NCBI GenBank assembly: GCA_000380225.1 | Contig: KB904821.1 | Span: forward strand, 331,633 to 395,632 | Direction: 5' to 3' | DNA length: 64,000 nucleotides | Source: a filamentous cyanobacterium ESFC-1 | GTDB taxonomy: Bacteria; Cyanobacteriota; Cyanobacteriia; Cyanobacteriales; Spirulinaceae | Shown: positions 54,599-63,130 of the stretch, piece after piece | Numbering within the stretch: the stretch's first letter is position 1 | How the letters are laid out: every line of letters starts with the position of its first letter | Notes under the pieces: generated by a model | Seen by the model: only the letters and a program-made list of their open reading frames with translations | Told to the model about the DNA's origin: nothing | Databases searched by the model: none | Made by a program: the position numbers and the translations under genes

Positions 54599-55491
54599 TG
54601 TTAAAGCAAATTCTACTGGCATTTTTGCTGTTAATTAGTGGCGGGTTTATTCTCTTTGTAGATATTTTTGATGCCATTCGTCCGACAGCCACATTTCAAG
54701 CTTCTCGGCCTTTGTTTCGCGGCATTACTTATGGTCGTCAAGTGCGGAATTATCCGCGGCCTTTGGTGCTGCATTATGTCACGGTAGATTTGACCGATTC
54801 CGATATTCAATTAATTACAAATCCGGGGGTGAAACAAGGAGAAAAATATCAATTTGCGGCTCAAACAACGGGGGACTTTGCCCAAGAATTTAACGTGCAA
54901 TTGGCGATTAATGCAGGCTTTTTCTATCCGATAAAATATGGTACGCCGTGGCAGTTTTACCCGCAAAAAGGAGATTACGTTAACGTGGTGGGTCAGGCGA
55001 TCGCGCAGGGGGTCGAATATGAGCCAGCAAAGCCCGATTGGCCGGCTTTATGCGTGGGGAGTCAAAATGACGTTTCTATCGAGGTTACAGGGGAATGTCC
55101 GAAGGATACGGAAGTCGCGATCGCGGGTAGCCTACTCCTTCTCGATGACGGGAACGCGATCGCCTTTGATTCCGACGCACCCAATAACGAAAACGTCTAT
55201 CCCCGCATTGCTGTAGGGTTAAACCGCGATCGCACCCAACTGTGGATCGTCATTATCGATGGCCGTCAACCTCATTACAGCGAAGGGGTGACTTTAGCCG
55301 AATTTAGCGAAATTTTGAGCGAATTTGACATTAATGCCGCCATTAACCTCGACGGGGGCGGTTCAACTACCCTGGTTTCGGGTCACACCGGGAAAATCCA
55401 AGCCCTTAATTCTCCCATTCATAGCCGTATTCCCATGTATCAGCGTCCCATCGCCACTCACTTCGGGATTTATGCCGCCCCCCTCGATTAA
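54598..55491 (+). CDS. NAGPA-domain (phosphodiester glycosidase family) protein
   Basis: About 297 aa. A membrane or signal helix at residues 4-26, then a beta-rich domain: VTVDLTDSDIQLITNPG, LAINAGFFYPIKYGTPW and, near the end, FDINAAINLDGGGSTTLV, the family's catalytic-site landmark. Phosphodiester glycosidase domain proteins hydrolyse N-acetylglucosamine phosphodiesters on glycans and cell-wall polymers; its target here is unknown. Probably exported. It is co-transcribed with the Rpn gene (stop/start overlap). Confidence 0.85.
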   Translation: MLKQILLAFLLLISGGFILFVDIFDAIRPTATFQASRPLFRGITYGRQVRNYPRPLVLHYVTVDLTDSDIQLITNPGVKQGEKYQFAAQTTGDFAQEFNVQLAINAGFFYPIKYGTPWQFYPQKGDYVNVVGQAIAQGVEYEPAKPDWPALCVGSQNDVSIEVTGECPKDTEVAIAGSLLLLDDGNAIAFDSDAPNNENVYPRIAVGLNRDRTQLWIVIIDGRQPHYSEGVTLAEFSEILSEFDINAAINLDGGGSTTLVSGHTGKIQALNSPIHSRIPMYQRPIATHFGIYAAPLD

Positions 55492-55531
55492 AATAAGGGG
55501 GGATCGCGGTTCATGCAGCAAGGGGAAAGCA

Positions 55532-56656
55532 ATGCACGCAGTTGAACTCAAAGAAATTAGCAAAGTCTATAAAGGTCAGAATAATCGGGACTTTCTGGCA
55601 GTCGATAACATTAACTTGCAAATTGCCGAGGGGGAATTTTTCTCGCTTTTGGGGCCATCGGGATGCGGTAAAACCACATTACTGCGGGCGATCGCGGGGT
55701 TTGATGTCCCGACTTCCGGGGAAATCTTGATTCACGGTCAGCCTATGCGCGATCGCCCCCCCTTCGACCGTCCGGTTAATACAGTATTTCAAAACTACGC
55801 CTTATTCCCCCATCTCACCGTCGCCGAAAACGTCGCCTTTGGCTTGCAGATGGACAAAGTAGCCACCTCTGAGATTAAAACCAGGGTGGGGGATGCTTTA
55901 GCCTTAGTGCGTCTCAATGGTCTCGAAAATCGCCGTCCTCGGCAGCTTTCTGGCGGTCAACAGCAACGGGTAGCCCTGGCGCGGGCTTTAGTCAAACGCC
56001 CCGAAGTCCTGCTATTTGACGAACCCTTGGGGGCATTAGATTTGAAACTGCGAAAAGAGATGCAGTTTGAACTCAAATCCATGCAGCGTCAGGTCAGCAT
56101 TACCTTTGTTTACGTCACCCACGACCAAGAAGAAGCCCTTACCATGTCCGATCGCATTGCCGTGATGAATGGCGGTAAAGTGTTGCAAGTGGGAACGCCG
56201 AGTGAAATCTACGAAAACCCGCGATCGCGCTTTGTGGCAGACTTTATTGGGGAAACCAACTTCCTGTCTGGACAAGTCATGGACAGCGAAGGCGATCGCG
56301 TCCAAGTCTTGGTAGACGAAAGCCTCCCTCTCAGGGTACAGCACGACACACCGATCGCGCGCGATCGCTATGTCACCCTCGCGGTTCGTCCTGAAAAAAT
56401 CATGCTATATCCAGCAGATACCAACAAAGAACACTGTATCCCCGCTACCGTCGAAGATGTCATTTTCTTAGGCACAGATACTCGCTTTGTCGTCCGCTTA
56501 ACCCCTAGCAGTACCATTGTGGTTCGTCGCCAAAACCTGCAACCCGAAAGTTTCAATACCTCCGTCATTGGTCAAACCGTCAAGGTTAAATTAGCCCCCG
56601 AAAATATCCGCATTCTCCTTGAAGATGCTGCGACTCCTGACCCGGTTGCCGTGTAG
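55532..56656 (+). CDS. potA: Polyamine ABC transporter ATPase (PotA-like)
   Basis: 374 aa from the ATG at 55532 (AGGGG at 55520-55524 is its Shine-Dalgarno). Walker A GPSGCGKTT, signature LSGGQQQRVALARAL, Walker B LLFDEPLGALD, D-loop and H-loop (THDQEEA). A C-terminal TOBE domain follows (LAVRPEKIMLYP). It powers the PotBCD importer. The gene is separate from potBCD by two non-transport genes. Downstream is the convergent pdxH. Confidence 0.94.
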   Translation: MHAVELKEISKVYKGQNNRDFLAVDNINLQIAEGEFFSLLGPSGCGKTTLLRAIAGFDVPTSGEILIHGQPMRDRPPFDRPVNTVFQNYALFPHLTVAENVAFGLQMDKVATSEIKTRVGDALALVRLNGLENRRPRQLSGGQQQRVALARALVKRPEVLLFDEPLGALDLKLRKEMQFELKSMQRQVSITFVYVTHDQEEALTMSDRIAVMNGGKVLQVGTPSEIYENPRSRFVADFIGETNFLSGQVMDSEGDRVQVLVDESLPLRVQHDTPIARDRYVTLAVRPEKIMLYPADTNKEHCIPATVEDVIFLGTDTRFVVRLTPSSTIVVRRQNLQPESFNTSVIGQTVKVKLAPENIRILLEDAATPDPVAV

Positions 56657-56803
56657 CATTGAAGGGGCAGTGGGGTTTTTTGGGGCAATCGGCAATCGGC
56701 AATCGGGGTGTAGGGGCGCTCTTTTCCCCGCCCAATAGTGGGAGGAGTGGGAGGAAATTACCAATGACCAATGAAGGGATTGTGAGAACAACCCACAACC
56801 CAA
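56657..56803. repeat. Repeat-rich convergent spacer
   Basis: CGGCAATCGG repeats at 56686-56707 (reverse complement of the TGCCGATT arrays found elsewhere) and a GTAGGGGCGC palindrome arm. Spacer between convergent potA and pdxH. Confidence 0.55.
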
Positions 56804-57448
56804 TCAAGGCGCTAAACGCTCAATTTGCCAATTTCCAGCATTATCTCGGCAATAATTAAAGCGGTCGTGGAGGCGATTGGGGCGGCCTTGCCAAAACTCG
56901 ATGCGATCGGGAATCACGCGAAAGCCCCCCCAATGAGGAGGACGAGGCACTTCGCGATCGCGATACTTGTCCTCAAGTTCTTGTAAATTTTGCTCTAGAA
57001 CTGCGCGACTGTCTACTTCTTGACTTTGCGGAGAAGCCCAAGCCCCCAGTTGCGAACCGTGAGGGCGACTGGCAAAATAAGCATCGGATTCAGTGGGGTC
57101 AATGGGGGTAACTTTGCCCTCGATGCGGACTTGTCGTTCTAATGCTTCCCACCAAAAAACCAAAGCCGCTTGAGGATTTGCTTCTAGCTGGTGGCCTTTG
57201 TGGCTGTTGTAGTTGGTATAAAAGACAAAGCCGCGAGCATCAAAGCCCTTGAGTAACACCATTCTGGCACTCGGTTGGCCCTCTGGGGTGGCAGTCGCCA
57301 GAGTCATCGCATTCGGTTCGGGTAATTGGGCTTCTACCGCTTGGTTGAACCAGGTTTCAAACTGTGCCAACGGATCGGCGGCAATCTCCGCCCTCACTAA
57401 GCCCGCTTTGGTGTAATTTTGGCGTAAATCAGCAACAGAACGATCCAT
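56804..57448 (-). CDS. pdxH: Pyridoxamine 5'-phosphate oxidase
   Basis: 214 aa. Oxidises PNP/PMP to PLP with FMN. Landmarks: [64 protein letters not shown] and the terminal RLAP. Complete and of normal length. It starts at an ATG at 57448 in the context of a divergent LapA-like gene. Confidence 0.95.
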   Translation of the reverse strand: MDRSVADLRQNYTKAGLVRAEIAADPLAQFETWFNQAVEAQLPEPNAMTLATATPEGQPSARMVLLKGFDARGFVFYTNYNSHKGHQLEANPQAALVFWWEALERQVRIEGKVTPIDPTESDAYFASRPHGSQLGAWASPQSQEVDSRAVLEQNLQELEDKYRDREVPRPPHWGGFRVIPDRIEFWQGRPNRLHDRFNYCRDNAGNWQIERLAP

Positions 57449-57586
57449 GAATTGAATATTATAGGATTTGTAGTAAGGTGTAAGTCACAAATTAGGGCGG
57501 CAATCCTAGCAGAATCGCGCCGCCCCAGTGAATTATTGTAATGGTTTACAGCCTCAAAATATGGCGATTGGTGACCTTAAAAGCCC

Positions 57587-57943
57587 ATGATGCGACAACT
57601 CAATTTCTTATTAATTTTTCTCGTTTGTTTGGCGATCGCGCTATTTAGTATTGAAAACGTCCAAACTACGCCGATTTATATCGTCCCCGATGTGGAGGTA
57701 GACGCACCCCTCGCGATTGAATTATTGGTAGCATTGGGCGTTGGGGCCGCGATCGCGTGGATGTTCGGTTTATGGAATCGCCTTCAGCAACAACTGGCTT
57801 ATCGCAAAGTCGCCAAAGAAGTCAAAGAACAATCAGCGCAAATCGAAGCCCTCCAAACCCAACTCGCCAGTTTCCAAGCCGAACAAGAAGAACAAAAACT
57901 CCTCCCCGAAGCCGAAGCCCAAAAGGATGAAGCTAGTTCTTAG
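57587..57943 (+). CDS. LapA/DUF1049-like membrane protein
   Basis: 118 aa. Two hydrophobic helices (residues about 4-21 and 44-62) and a coiled-coil tail with Gln/Glu/Lys. The first helix plus IENVQTTPIYIVPDVEVDAPLAIE is the pattern of LapA/YciM-type (DUF1049) proteins, which help in LPS or envelope assembly. It has an ATG start; the stop is followed by heptad repeats. Confidence 0.75.
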   Translation: MMRQLNFLLIFLVCLAIALFSIENVQTTPIYIVPDVEVDAPLAIELLVALGVGAAIAWMFGLWNRLQQQLAYRKVAKEVKEQSAQIEALQTQLASFQAEQEEQKLLPEAEAQKDEASS

Positions 57944-58249
57944 TTGTTTGTCATTGGTCATTTGTCCTTGGTCATTGGTCATTTGTCCTTGGTTGTTGGT
58001 TATTGGTTGTTGGTTGTTGGTTGTTGGTTATTGGTTGTTGGTTGTTGGTTAGAGGAATTATGAATTGTTTTTGGTTGTTGGCAGAATCCCTTAATTGGTA
58101 ATTGGTCATTGGTCATTGCTAATTTCTTCCCCCTCTTTCACGATTGCCGACTGCCGATTGCCGACTGCCGATTGCCGATTGCCGACTGCCGATTGCCGAT
58201 TGCCGATTGCCGACTGCCGAAGAAACTGATAACTGATAACTGATAACTG
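57944..58249. repeat. Long heptad/TGCCGAT repeat spacer
   Basis: 306 bp of low-complexity DNA: TCATTTG/TCCTTGG and TTGGTTG/TTGGTTA heptads (57951-58055), then TTGCCGA/CTGCCGA units (about 58140-58220) and CTGATAA heptads (58225-58249). The last run leads directly into the scpA start codon. No gene. Confidence 0.88.
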
Positions 58250-59020
58250 ATGACTGACCTAGCCCAAGAAGCGATCGCGGTATTAGTAGACCTAGCCCAA
58301 CGAGGAGAAATCGACCCTTGGGACGTACAGGTAATCGAAGTCATCGACCGCTATCTCAGCAAAATTGGGATCGCTGAAATTGAAACCGAAAAGCAAGAAG
58401 CCAACTTATCGCAATCCGGTCAGGCGTTTTTGTGGGCTTCGATGTTGGTATTGCTCAAAGCCAACACCCTAGAAGCGGCGGAAAATGAGCCAGAAGACCC
58501 GGAAGAACCCTTCGAGGAACTAGAAGATGGAAACGGGGGCGATCGCCGCTTACCCCTCAAATTAGAGCGTCACATTCGCCGCCGTCCTACTGCCCCACCC
58601 CCCCGTCGTCGTCGCGTCACTTTGCCAGAATTAATCGCGCAAATTCAAGAAATGGCGGTGGTGATGGAAACCCCCACCACTCCCAAGCCCCAGAAAACCC
58701 CGGCTTTGTCCCGTAAAGCCACAGCCCAAGCGATCGCGCAATTAGCCCATAATGAAAACCTGACTGAACTTGCCGGTCAACTCGAAGAATTTTTAACCCT
58801 ACGCTGGCCCCAACTGGTTCCTGAAACCGCCGACTTAGAACTCGAACAACTGGTAGATTATTGGACGCAAACCCAAGGAGACGTAGAAACAACCAACCAT
58901 CCCCCCAAGCGCGATCGCGTGGGCGTATTTTGGGCGTTGCTATTGCTATCCTCACAATCGAAAGTAGAACTGTCTCAAGCCGAGTTTTATCAAGATTTAA
59001 AAATTCGACCCCTAGCTTAA
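58250..59020 (+). CDS. scpA: Segregation and condensation protein ScpA
   Basis: 256 aa. Kleisin subunit of SMC-ScpAB condensin. N-terminal LVDLAQRGEIDPWDVQVIEV, central acidic linker, then LPELIAQIQEM and C-terminal winged-helix VFWALLLLSSQSKVELSQ. The start ATG lies in a CTGATGACTGAC repeat unit; no Shine-Dalgarno is present, and the upstream 5' leader is all repeat. Confidence 0.9.
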   Translation: MTDLAQEAIAVLVDLAQRGEIDPWDVQVIEVIDRYLSKIGIAEIETEKQEANLSQSGQAFLWASMLVLLKANTLEAAENEPEDPEEPFEELEDGNGGDRRLPLKLERHIRRRPTAPPPRRRRVTLPELIAQIQEMAVVMETPTTPKPQKTPALSRKATAQAIAQLAHNENLTELAGQLEEFLTLRWPQLVPETADLELEQLVDYWTQTQGDVETTNHPPKRDRVGVFWALLLLSSQSKVELSQAEFYQDLKIRPLA

Positions 59021-59149
59021 AAGTCAAGCAGATTAAGGCGCGATCGCCCACAAAAAGAGCAAGTGGTCTTCCACCAGTCCCCGAACTGGCTATAATCATG
59101 CTCAATTAACAAATAGACTTGTGGTGTAAGGTTTAGGAGCAAATATCTA

Positions 59150-60310
59150 ATGAAAGCCATGATCTTGGCCGCGGGAAAGGGAACTCGCGTCCGTCCCATC
59201 ACTTATACAATTCCCAAACCCCTCATTCCCATCATGCAAAAGCCTGTGATGGAGTTTTTACTCGAACTCCTCAAAAAACACGGCTTTAACGAAATTATGG
59301 TCAACGTCAGTCACTTGGCTGACGAAATCGAAAACTACTTTCGCGATGGCCAGCGTTTTGGGGTTCGCATTGGCTATTCCTTTGAAGGCCGGATTGAAGA
59401 TGGTCGCCTCATTGGGGATGCCTTGGGGTCAGCAGGAGGATTGCGACGCATTCAAGACTTCTATCCCTTTTTTGACGATACCTTTATAGTTTTGTGCGGT
59501 GATGCCTTAATTGACTTGGATTTAACCGCCGCTTTGAAATATCACAAAGAAAAAGGTTCTGTGGCCACGATCGTAACCAAACCCGTTCCCAAAGAACAAG
59601 TACCAAGTTATGGCGTAGTTGTAACCGACGACCAAGGCCGTGTTCAGTCTTTCCAAGAAAAACCCAGTGTAGAAGAAGCCCTGAGTACCGATATTAATAC
59701 CGGGATTTACATCTTTGAACCCGAGATCATCGATTACATTCCCCCCAAGCAAGAATATGACATTGGTAGCGAACTGTTCCCGAAATTAGTGGAAATGGGT
59801 GCGCCTTTTTATGCTGTGTCGATGGACTTTGAATGGGTTGATATTGGGAAAGTCCCGGATTATTGGCACGCCGTCCGAGGCGTTTTGTCTGGCGACATTA
59901 AAAATGTCTCGATTCCCGGTAAAGAAATTGCCCCAGGGGTTTATGCGGGACTGAATGTGGCGATTAATCTCGATAAGGTCGATATTCAAGGCCCGGTTTA
60001 TATCGGTAGCATGACCCGCATCGAAGACGGCGCAACCATTATTGGCCCGTCGATGATCGGCCCGAACTGCTGTATTTGTAAAGATGCCACCGTAGACAAC
60101 AGCGTGATTTTTGAATACTCTCGCTTAGGGCCGGGAGTGCGTTTGGTGGATAAGTTGGTCTTTGGACGCTACTGCGTGGATAAAAATGGGGCTTCGATCG
60201 ACCTCCAAGCCGCAGCCCTCGATTGGTTGATTACCGATTCTCGTCAATTACCCCCCCACAGCGAACCCCCGGAAAGGGAAGTGTTAGACGAGTTACGCAA
60301 TCAGGGTTAA
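59150..60310 (+). CDS. Sugar nucleotidyltransferase (mannose-1-P guanylyltransferase type)
   Basis: 386 aa. N-terminal nucleotidyltransferase MILAAGKGTRVRPITYTIPK (residue about 4-23) and FIVLCGDALIDLDL, EWVDIGKVPDYW; residues 250-360 form a hexapeptide-repeat beta-helix. The class includes mannose-1-phosphate guanylyltransferases and other NDP-sugar synthases; the nucleotide and sugar cannot be told. Plausible feeder of the glycan cluster. Confidence 0.88.
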   Translation: MKAMILAAGKGTRVRPITYTIPKPLIPIMQKPVMEFLLELLKKHGFNEIMVNVSHLADEIENYFRDGQRFGVRIGYSFEGRIEDGRLIGDALGSAGGLRRIQDFYPFFDDTFIVLCGDALIDLDLTAALKYHKEKGSVATIVTKPVPKEQVPSYGVVVTDDQGRVQSFQEKPSVEEALSTDINTGIYIFEPEIIDYIPPKQEYDIGSELFPKLVEMGAPFYAVSMDFEWVDIGKVPDYWHAVRGVLSGDIKNVSIPGKEIAPGVYAGLNVAINLDKVDIQGPVYIGSMTRIEDGATIIGPSMIGPNCCICKDATVDNSVIFEYSRLGPGVRLVDKLVFGRYCVDKNGASIDLQAAALDWLITDSRQLPPHSEPPEREVLDELRNQG

Positions 60311-60789
60311 AGAGCGAGATTTAATAGACAAAGGGCGATTTTTGTCCTTTGTCCTTTGTTGTTGGTTGCTGGGGAATCATATACCCTTGCGTTTAGGGCT
60401 TGAGATATTCCGTAGAGGCTCAAACTTAGATAGGTTGGGCAATGCCACCCCTGTCAAGTTGTAATTTTTAGCAGGCGAGAATAACTCTCATTCGCCCTAT
60501 TTTGTCGTCGTTGGCGCTCACATCATTACCACTTAATCACCAACTTGAAGATGAAAGCACAGTTTTTTTCTTCCCACTCCTCCCCCTCTTCCCCCTCTCC
60601 CCCCTCTCAAACGGGTAGAATCGAGCGCAAAGCCTACCACCTTGAAAGGGCTGGTTGGGCAATGCCTATCCTACACGATGTCTAATTTTGGGCAATTTGA
60701 AGATGGAAAGCAAAGAACAAACAACAAATAACCAACAACCAATAACAAAAAACCAGTCAATTTTCGGAAAAACCATTCACCCTTAAACA
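60311..60789. other. 479-bp spacer, several dispersed repeats
   Basis: TTTGTCC heptads near 60342-60362, two copies of GGTTGGGCAATGCC (60432 and 60653) as ends of small palindromes, C/T-rich run at 60572-60608, and AACAAATAACC-type heptads near 60720-60750. No gene or RNA is identified. Confidence 0.55.
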
Positions 60790-61539
60790 CTAAAGCGGTT
60801 GAATGTCGTTAAAGCGGATAAAGGTGTCGGGGGTGGGTTTGGCGATGGGATCGTCGCTGTTGGTGGTGGTGCGAATCGCCCGTGAGGTGAGGAGATAGTA
60901 CTTGCCGATTTTTTCGTGGAAATCTCTCACATCGTCTTGTTCGAGGATTTCTCCGGTATCTTTGTCGCGAAAAATGGCTTTAAATTGAACGACAAGATAA
61001 CCTTCGGGGGTGGGAGTTGTGCCAATGGTGTCTACGGTGACGGCATAATCGCCAAGGGTGCGCTGTACTTGGGTAATGACGTTATCGCGGACGCGGTAAT
61101 GAGATTCGCCGTTGTCGCCTTTTTCGGTAATCGCGATCGCATCAGGATCGTTTTCCCTATCGAGGCTATATTCATCGTTTTCGTGGCGTTGCGTAAAGGG
61201 GACTTGACGGCGATGGATAATCTCGGTTTTGAGTTGGTTGGCGATGAGTTGCCGCATTTGGTCGTCTTCGATGTTGATGACTTCAACGGTGAGGTCAGGC
61301 TGAATTTTGATAATGCCTTGGTCGAGGCGGCCTTGGTCGTTGATGGACACTTCGGCGGCATAACCGGGGAAGTCTTCGTCCCAGGTGTAGCGGTTTTCGT
61401 AGGCGTTGCGGAAGATTTCGGTGGCGGATTGGGCTTGGACGGGATTAGGAAGGGCAGATAATAGCAGGGCGCAAGCCACAATCGCAATCAAAGAACTCAG
61501 TAACCAAGATAGGACACGCTGCGGATTAAAATAATTCAT
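60790..61539 (-). CDS. Exported DUF3386-type protein
   Basis: 249 aa. Signal peptide residues 1-36 (ending NPVQAQ); then the domain starting EIFRNAYENRYTWDEDFPGYAAEV, characteristic of the DUF3386 family in cyanobacteria and plants. Mature protein is beta-rich. No known function. It is alone, with a 480-bp downstream spacer and about 225 bp upstream to queD, which is divergent. Confidence 0.68.
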   Translation of the reverse strand: MNYFNPQRVLSWLLSSLIAIVACALLLSALPNPVQAQSATEIFRNAYENRYTWDEDFPGYAAEVSINDQGRLDQGIIKIQPDLTVEVINIEDDQMRQLIANQLKTEIIHRRQVPFTQRHENDEYSLDRENDPDAIAITEKGDNGESHYRVRDNVITQVQRTLGDYAVTVDTIGTTPTPEGYLVVQFKAIFRDKDTGEILEQDDVRDFHEKIGKYYLLTSRAIRTTTNSDDPIAKPTPDTFIRFNDIQPL

Positions 61540-61763
61540 AGATTAAATATCATTTTTGCGCTTATTAATAAAAGTTAACATATTAAGATTAAGGGTGATA
61601 TCTAGCAGACGAGAGAGTCGGAAAATTGTCAAAATGTAGACTCGCTGCTGCGATCGCGCCCTTGTTACAATTTAAAGTCCTTGTGAGGCGATCGCGGTTG
61701 TCTCGACGGGTCTAAATTCGGGAAAATTACAAGAAGTAGCTGTTTTGCTTAGAAATCGAAAGC

Positions 61764-62150
61764 GTGGAAAGTTGGTCAATTTATAAAGAATTTCGTTTTG
61801 AAGCCGCCCATCGTTTACCGCATCACGATGGGAAATGCCGCCGTTTACACGGTCATAGCTTTGTCGGACGGATCTATGTCCGGGGCGATCGCCTGATCGA
61901 ATCTGGAGCCAAGCAAGGCATGATTATCGACTACAGCGACCTGAAAAAGTACCTCAAACCCTTGTTAAACGATTATTTGGATCATCACTACCTCAACGAC
62001 ACAACGGGGCTAGAAAACCCCACCAGCGAGGAGTTAGCCCGTTGGATTTATCACCAACTCGAAGCTGCGGGGTTGCCGGGTTTGTCGGCGGTGGAAATTC
62101 GCGAAACTTGTACTTCAGGTTGTCTATATTCGGTTAACAGTCATCAGTAA
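61764..62150 (+). CDS. queD: 6-carboxytetrahydropterin synthase / 6-PTP synthase QueD
   Basis: 128 aa, GTG start. Zn-binding His16, His29, His31 and catalytic Cys25 in AAHRLPHHDGKCRRLHGH; the later PTSEELARWIYHQL and VEIRETCTSGCLYSV. It supports queuosine or pterin synthesis. The start codon choice keeps the conserved FEAAHRL at residue 12. Its stop is followed at once by ATCAGTA repeats. Confidence 0.92.
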   Translation: MESWSIYKEFRFEAAHRLPHHDGKCRRLHGHSFVGRIYVRGDRLIESGAKQGMIIDYSDLKKYLKPLLNDYLDHHYLNDTTGLENPTSEELARWIYHQLEAAGLPGLSAVEIRETCTSGCLYSVNSHQ

Positions 62151-62284
62151 TCAGTAATCAGTTTTTTGGGCAGTAGGCTTTTCAGTAATCAGTTGTCAGT
62201 AATCAGTAATCAGTTTTTTGGGCAGTAGGCTTTTCAGTAATCAGTTGTCAGTAATCAGTAATCAGTTTTTTGGGCAGTAGGGTT
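62151..62284. repeat. 52-bp tandem repeat, about 2.5 copies
   Basis: A unit with period 52 bp (GTTTTTTGGGCAGTAGG starting at 62161, 62213 and 62265) separated by CAGTAATCAG heptads. Directly after the queD stop. Confidence 0.85.
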
Positions 62285-62385
62285 GTAGGGGTGGGGTTTC
62301 CCCGTCCAATTTTACGTTTTAGCGACGCAACATCAAATCGTAATTGTCCCAAAGTTGAGACTGGATGAGGAAACCTCACCCCTAC
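62285..62385. mobile_element. MITE-like element with GTAGGGGT ends
   Basis: 101-bp unit with ends GTAGGGGTGGGGTTTCC and GGAAACCTCACCCCTAC, imperfect inverted ends. It shares both ends with the element at 29389-29506 but has unrelated middle DNA. No coding capacity. Confidence 0.65.
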
Positions 62386-62454
62386 TGCTATAAAGGCGGG
62401 TTAGCGAGATAATAGATTAGATTTGAGGCAAAATCGTAATTGCCCCTAATAAAT

Positions 62455-63084
62455 TTAATTTTTAATGAGTAGAAATAGGGCTGCAACGAACATCATAGAG
62501 CCTGCTAAAAGGTTAAGTTTACGATTGGTTTGGGGATTGATGAGTTGTCTGGCTTTGAGGGCAAGAAAGGCATAAATCAGCTTAACGCCTCCGACGGTCA
62601 TAATCGCGATCGCAACAATAATTAAAGTGTCGCCCCAGGTGATTTGGGTTAGATCGAGAAACGCCGGGAAAAAGCCGAGATAAAATAAGGTGGCTTTTTG
62701 GTCAGCGAGGGTAATTGATAGTCCCGTAAAAAAGCTGGCAAAATTAGAAGATTTTTGCGTGTTTTCGAGTTCTAGGGTTTGAGGTTTGGCACGCAATAAG
62801 CGAATTCCTAAAAAGATTAAGTAAGCTGCACCGCCGTATTTAATTAAACTGAATAAGTTGCCAAACTTATCGGCAATTATGACTAAGCCTTGCAGGACAA
62901 TTACAATGAAAATAATGTCTCCGGTGACAATGCCTAATGTGGTAAAAACTCCCTGTTTAAAACCGGAGGTGGCAGAACGAGTGGCGACGGCTAAAACACT
63001 GACACTAGGTAGGGCAGATAGTACGATCATTGCACTAAATAAGGCAAAGATTGTACTTAATGTCATGCTGCTTGGAATTGGCAT
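62455..63084 (-). CDS. LysE/RhtB-family amino-acid exporter
   Basis: 209 aa. Six hydrophobic helices. LysE-superfamily landmarks: LPSVSVLAVATRSATSGFKQG (here with Ser-Val for the usual GP), GIVTGDIIFI, KYGGAAYLIFLGIRLL. Substrate amino acid is unknown. The start could be M1 or M7. Followed by a SWIM gene upstream after 46 bp. Confidence 0.85.
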   Translation of the reverse strand: MPIPSSMTLSTIFALFSAMIVLSALPSVSVLAVATRSATSGFKQGVFTTLGIVTGDIIFIVIVLQGLVIIADKFGNLFSLIKYGGAAYLIFLGIRLLRAKPQTLELENTQKSSNFASFFTGLSITLADQKATLFYLGFFPAFLDLTQITWGDTLIIVAIAIMTVGGVKLIYAFLALKARQLINPQTNRKLNLLAGSMMFVAALFLLIKN

Positions 63085-63130
63085 GATGATTTTAAAGTTA
63101 TTAGGCGTGTCACACCACTACTAATTTGAT

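Noticed and set aside
60916-61461. 181-codon plus-strand frame opposite the DUF3386-type gene
   Set aside because: Antisense shadow; the minus-strand frame has a signal peptide and family pattern.
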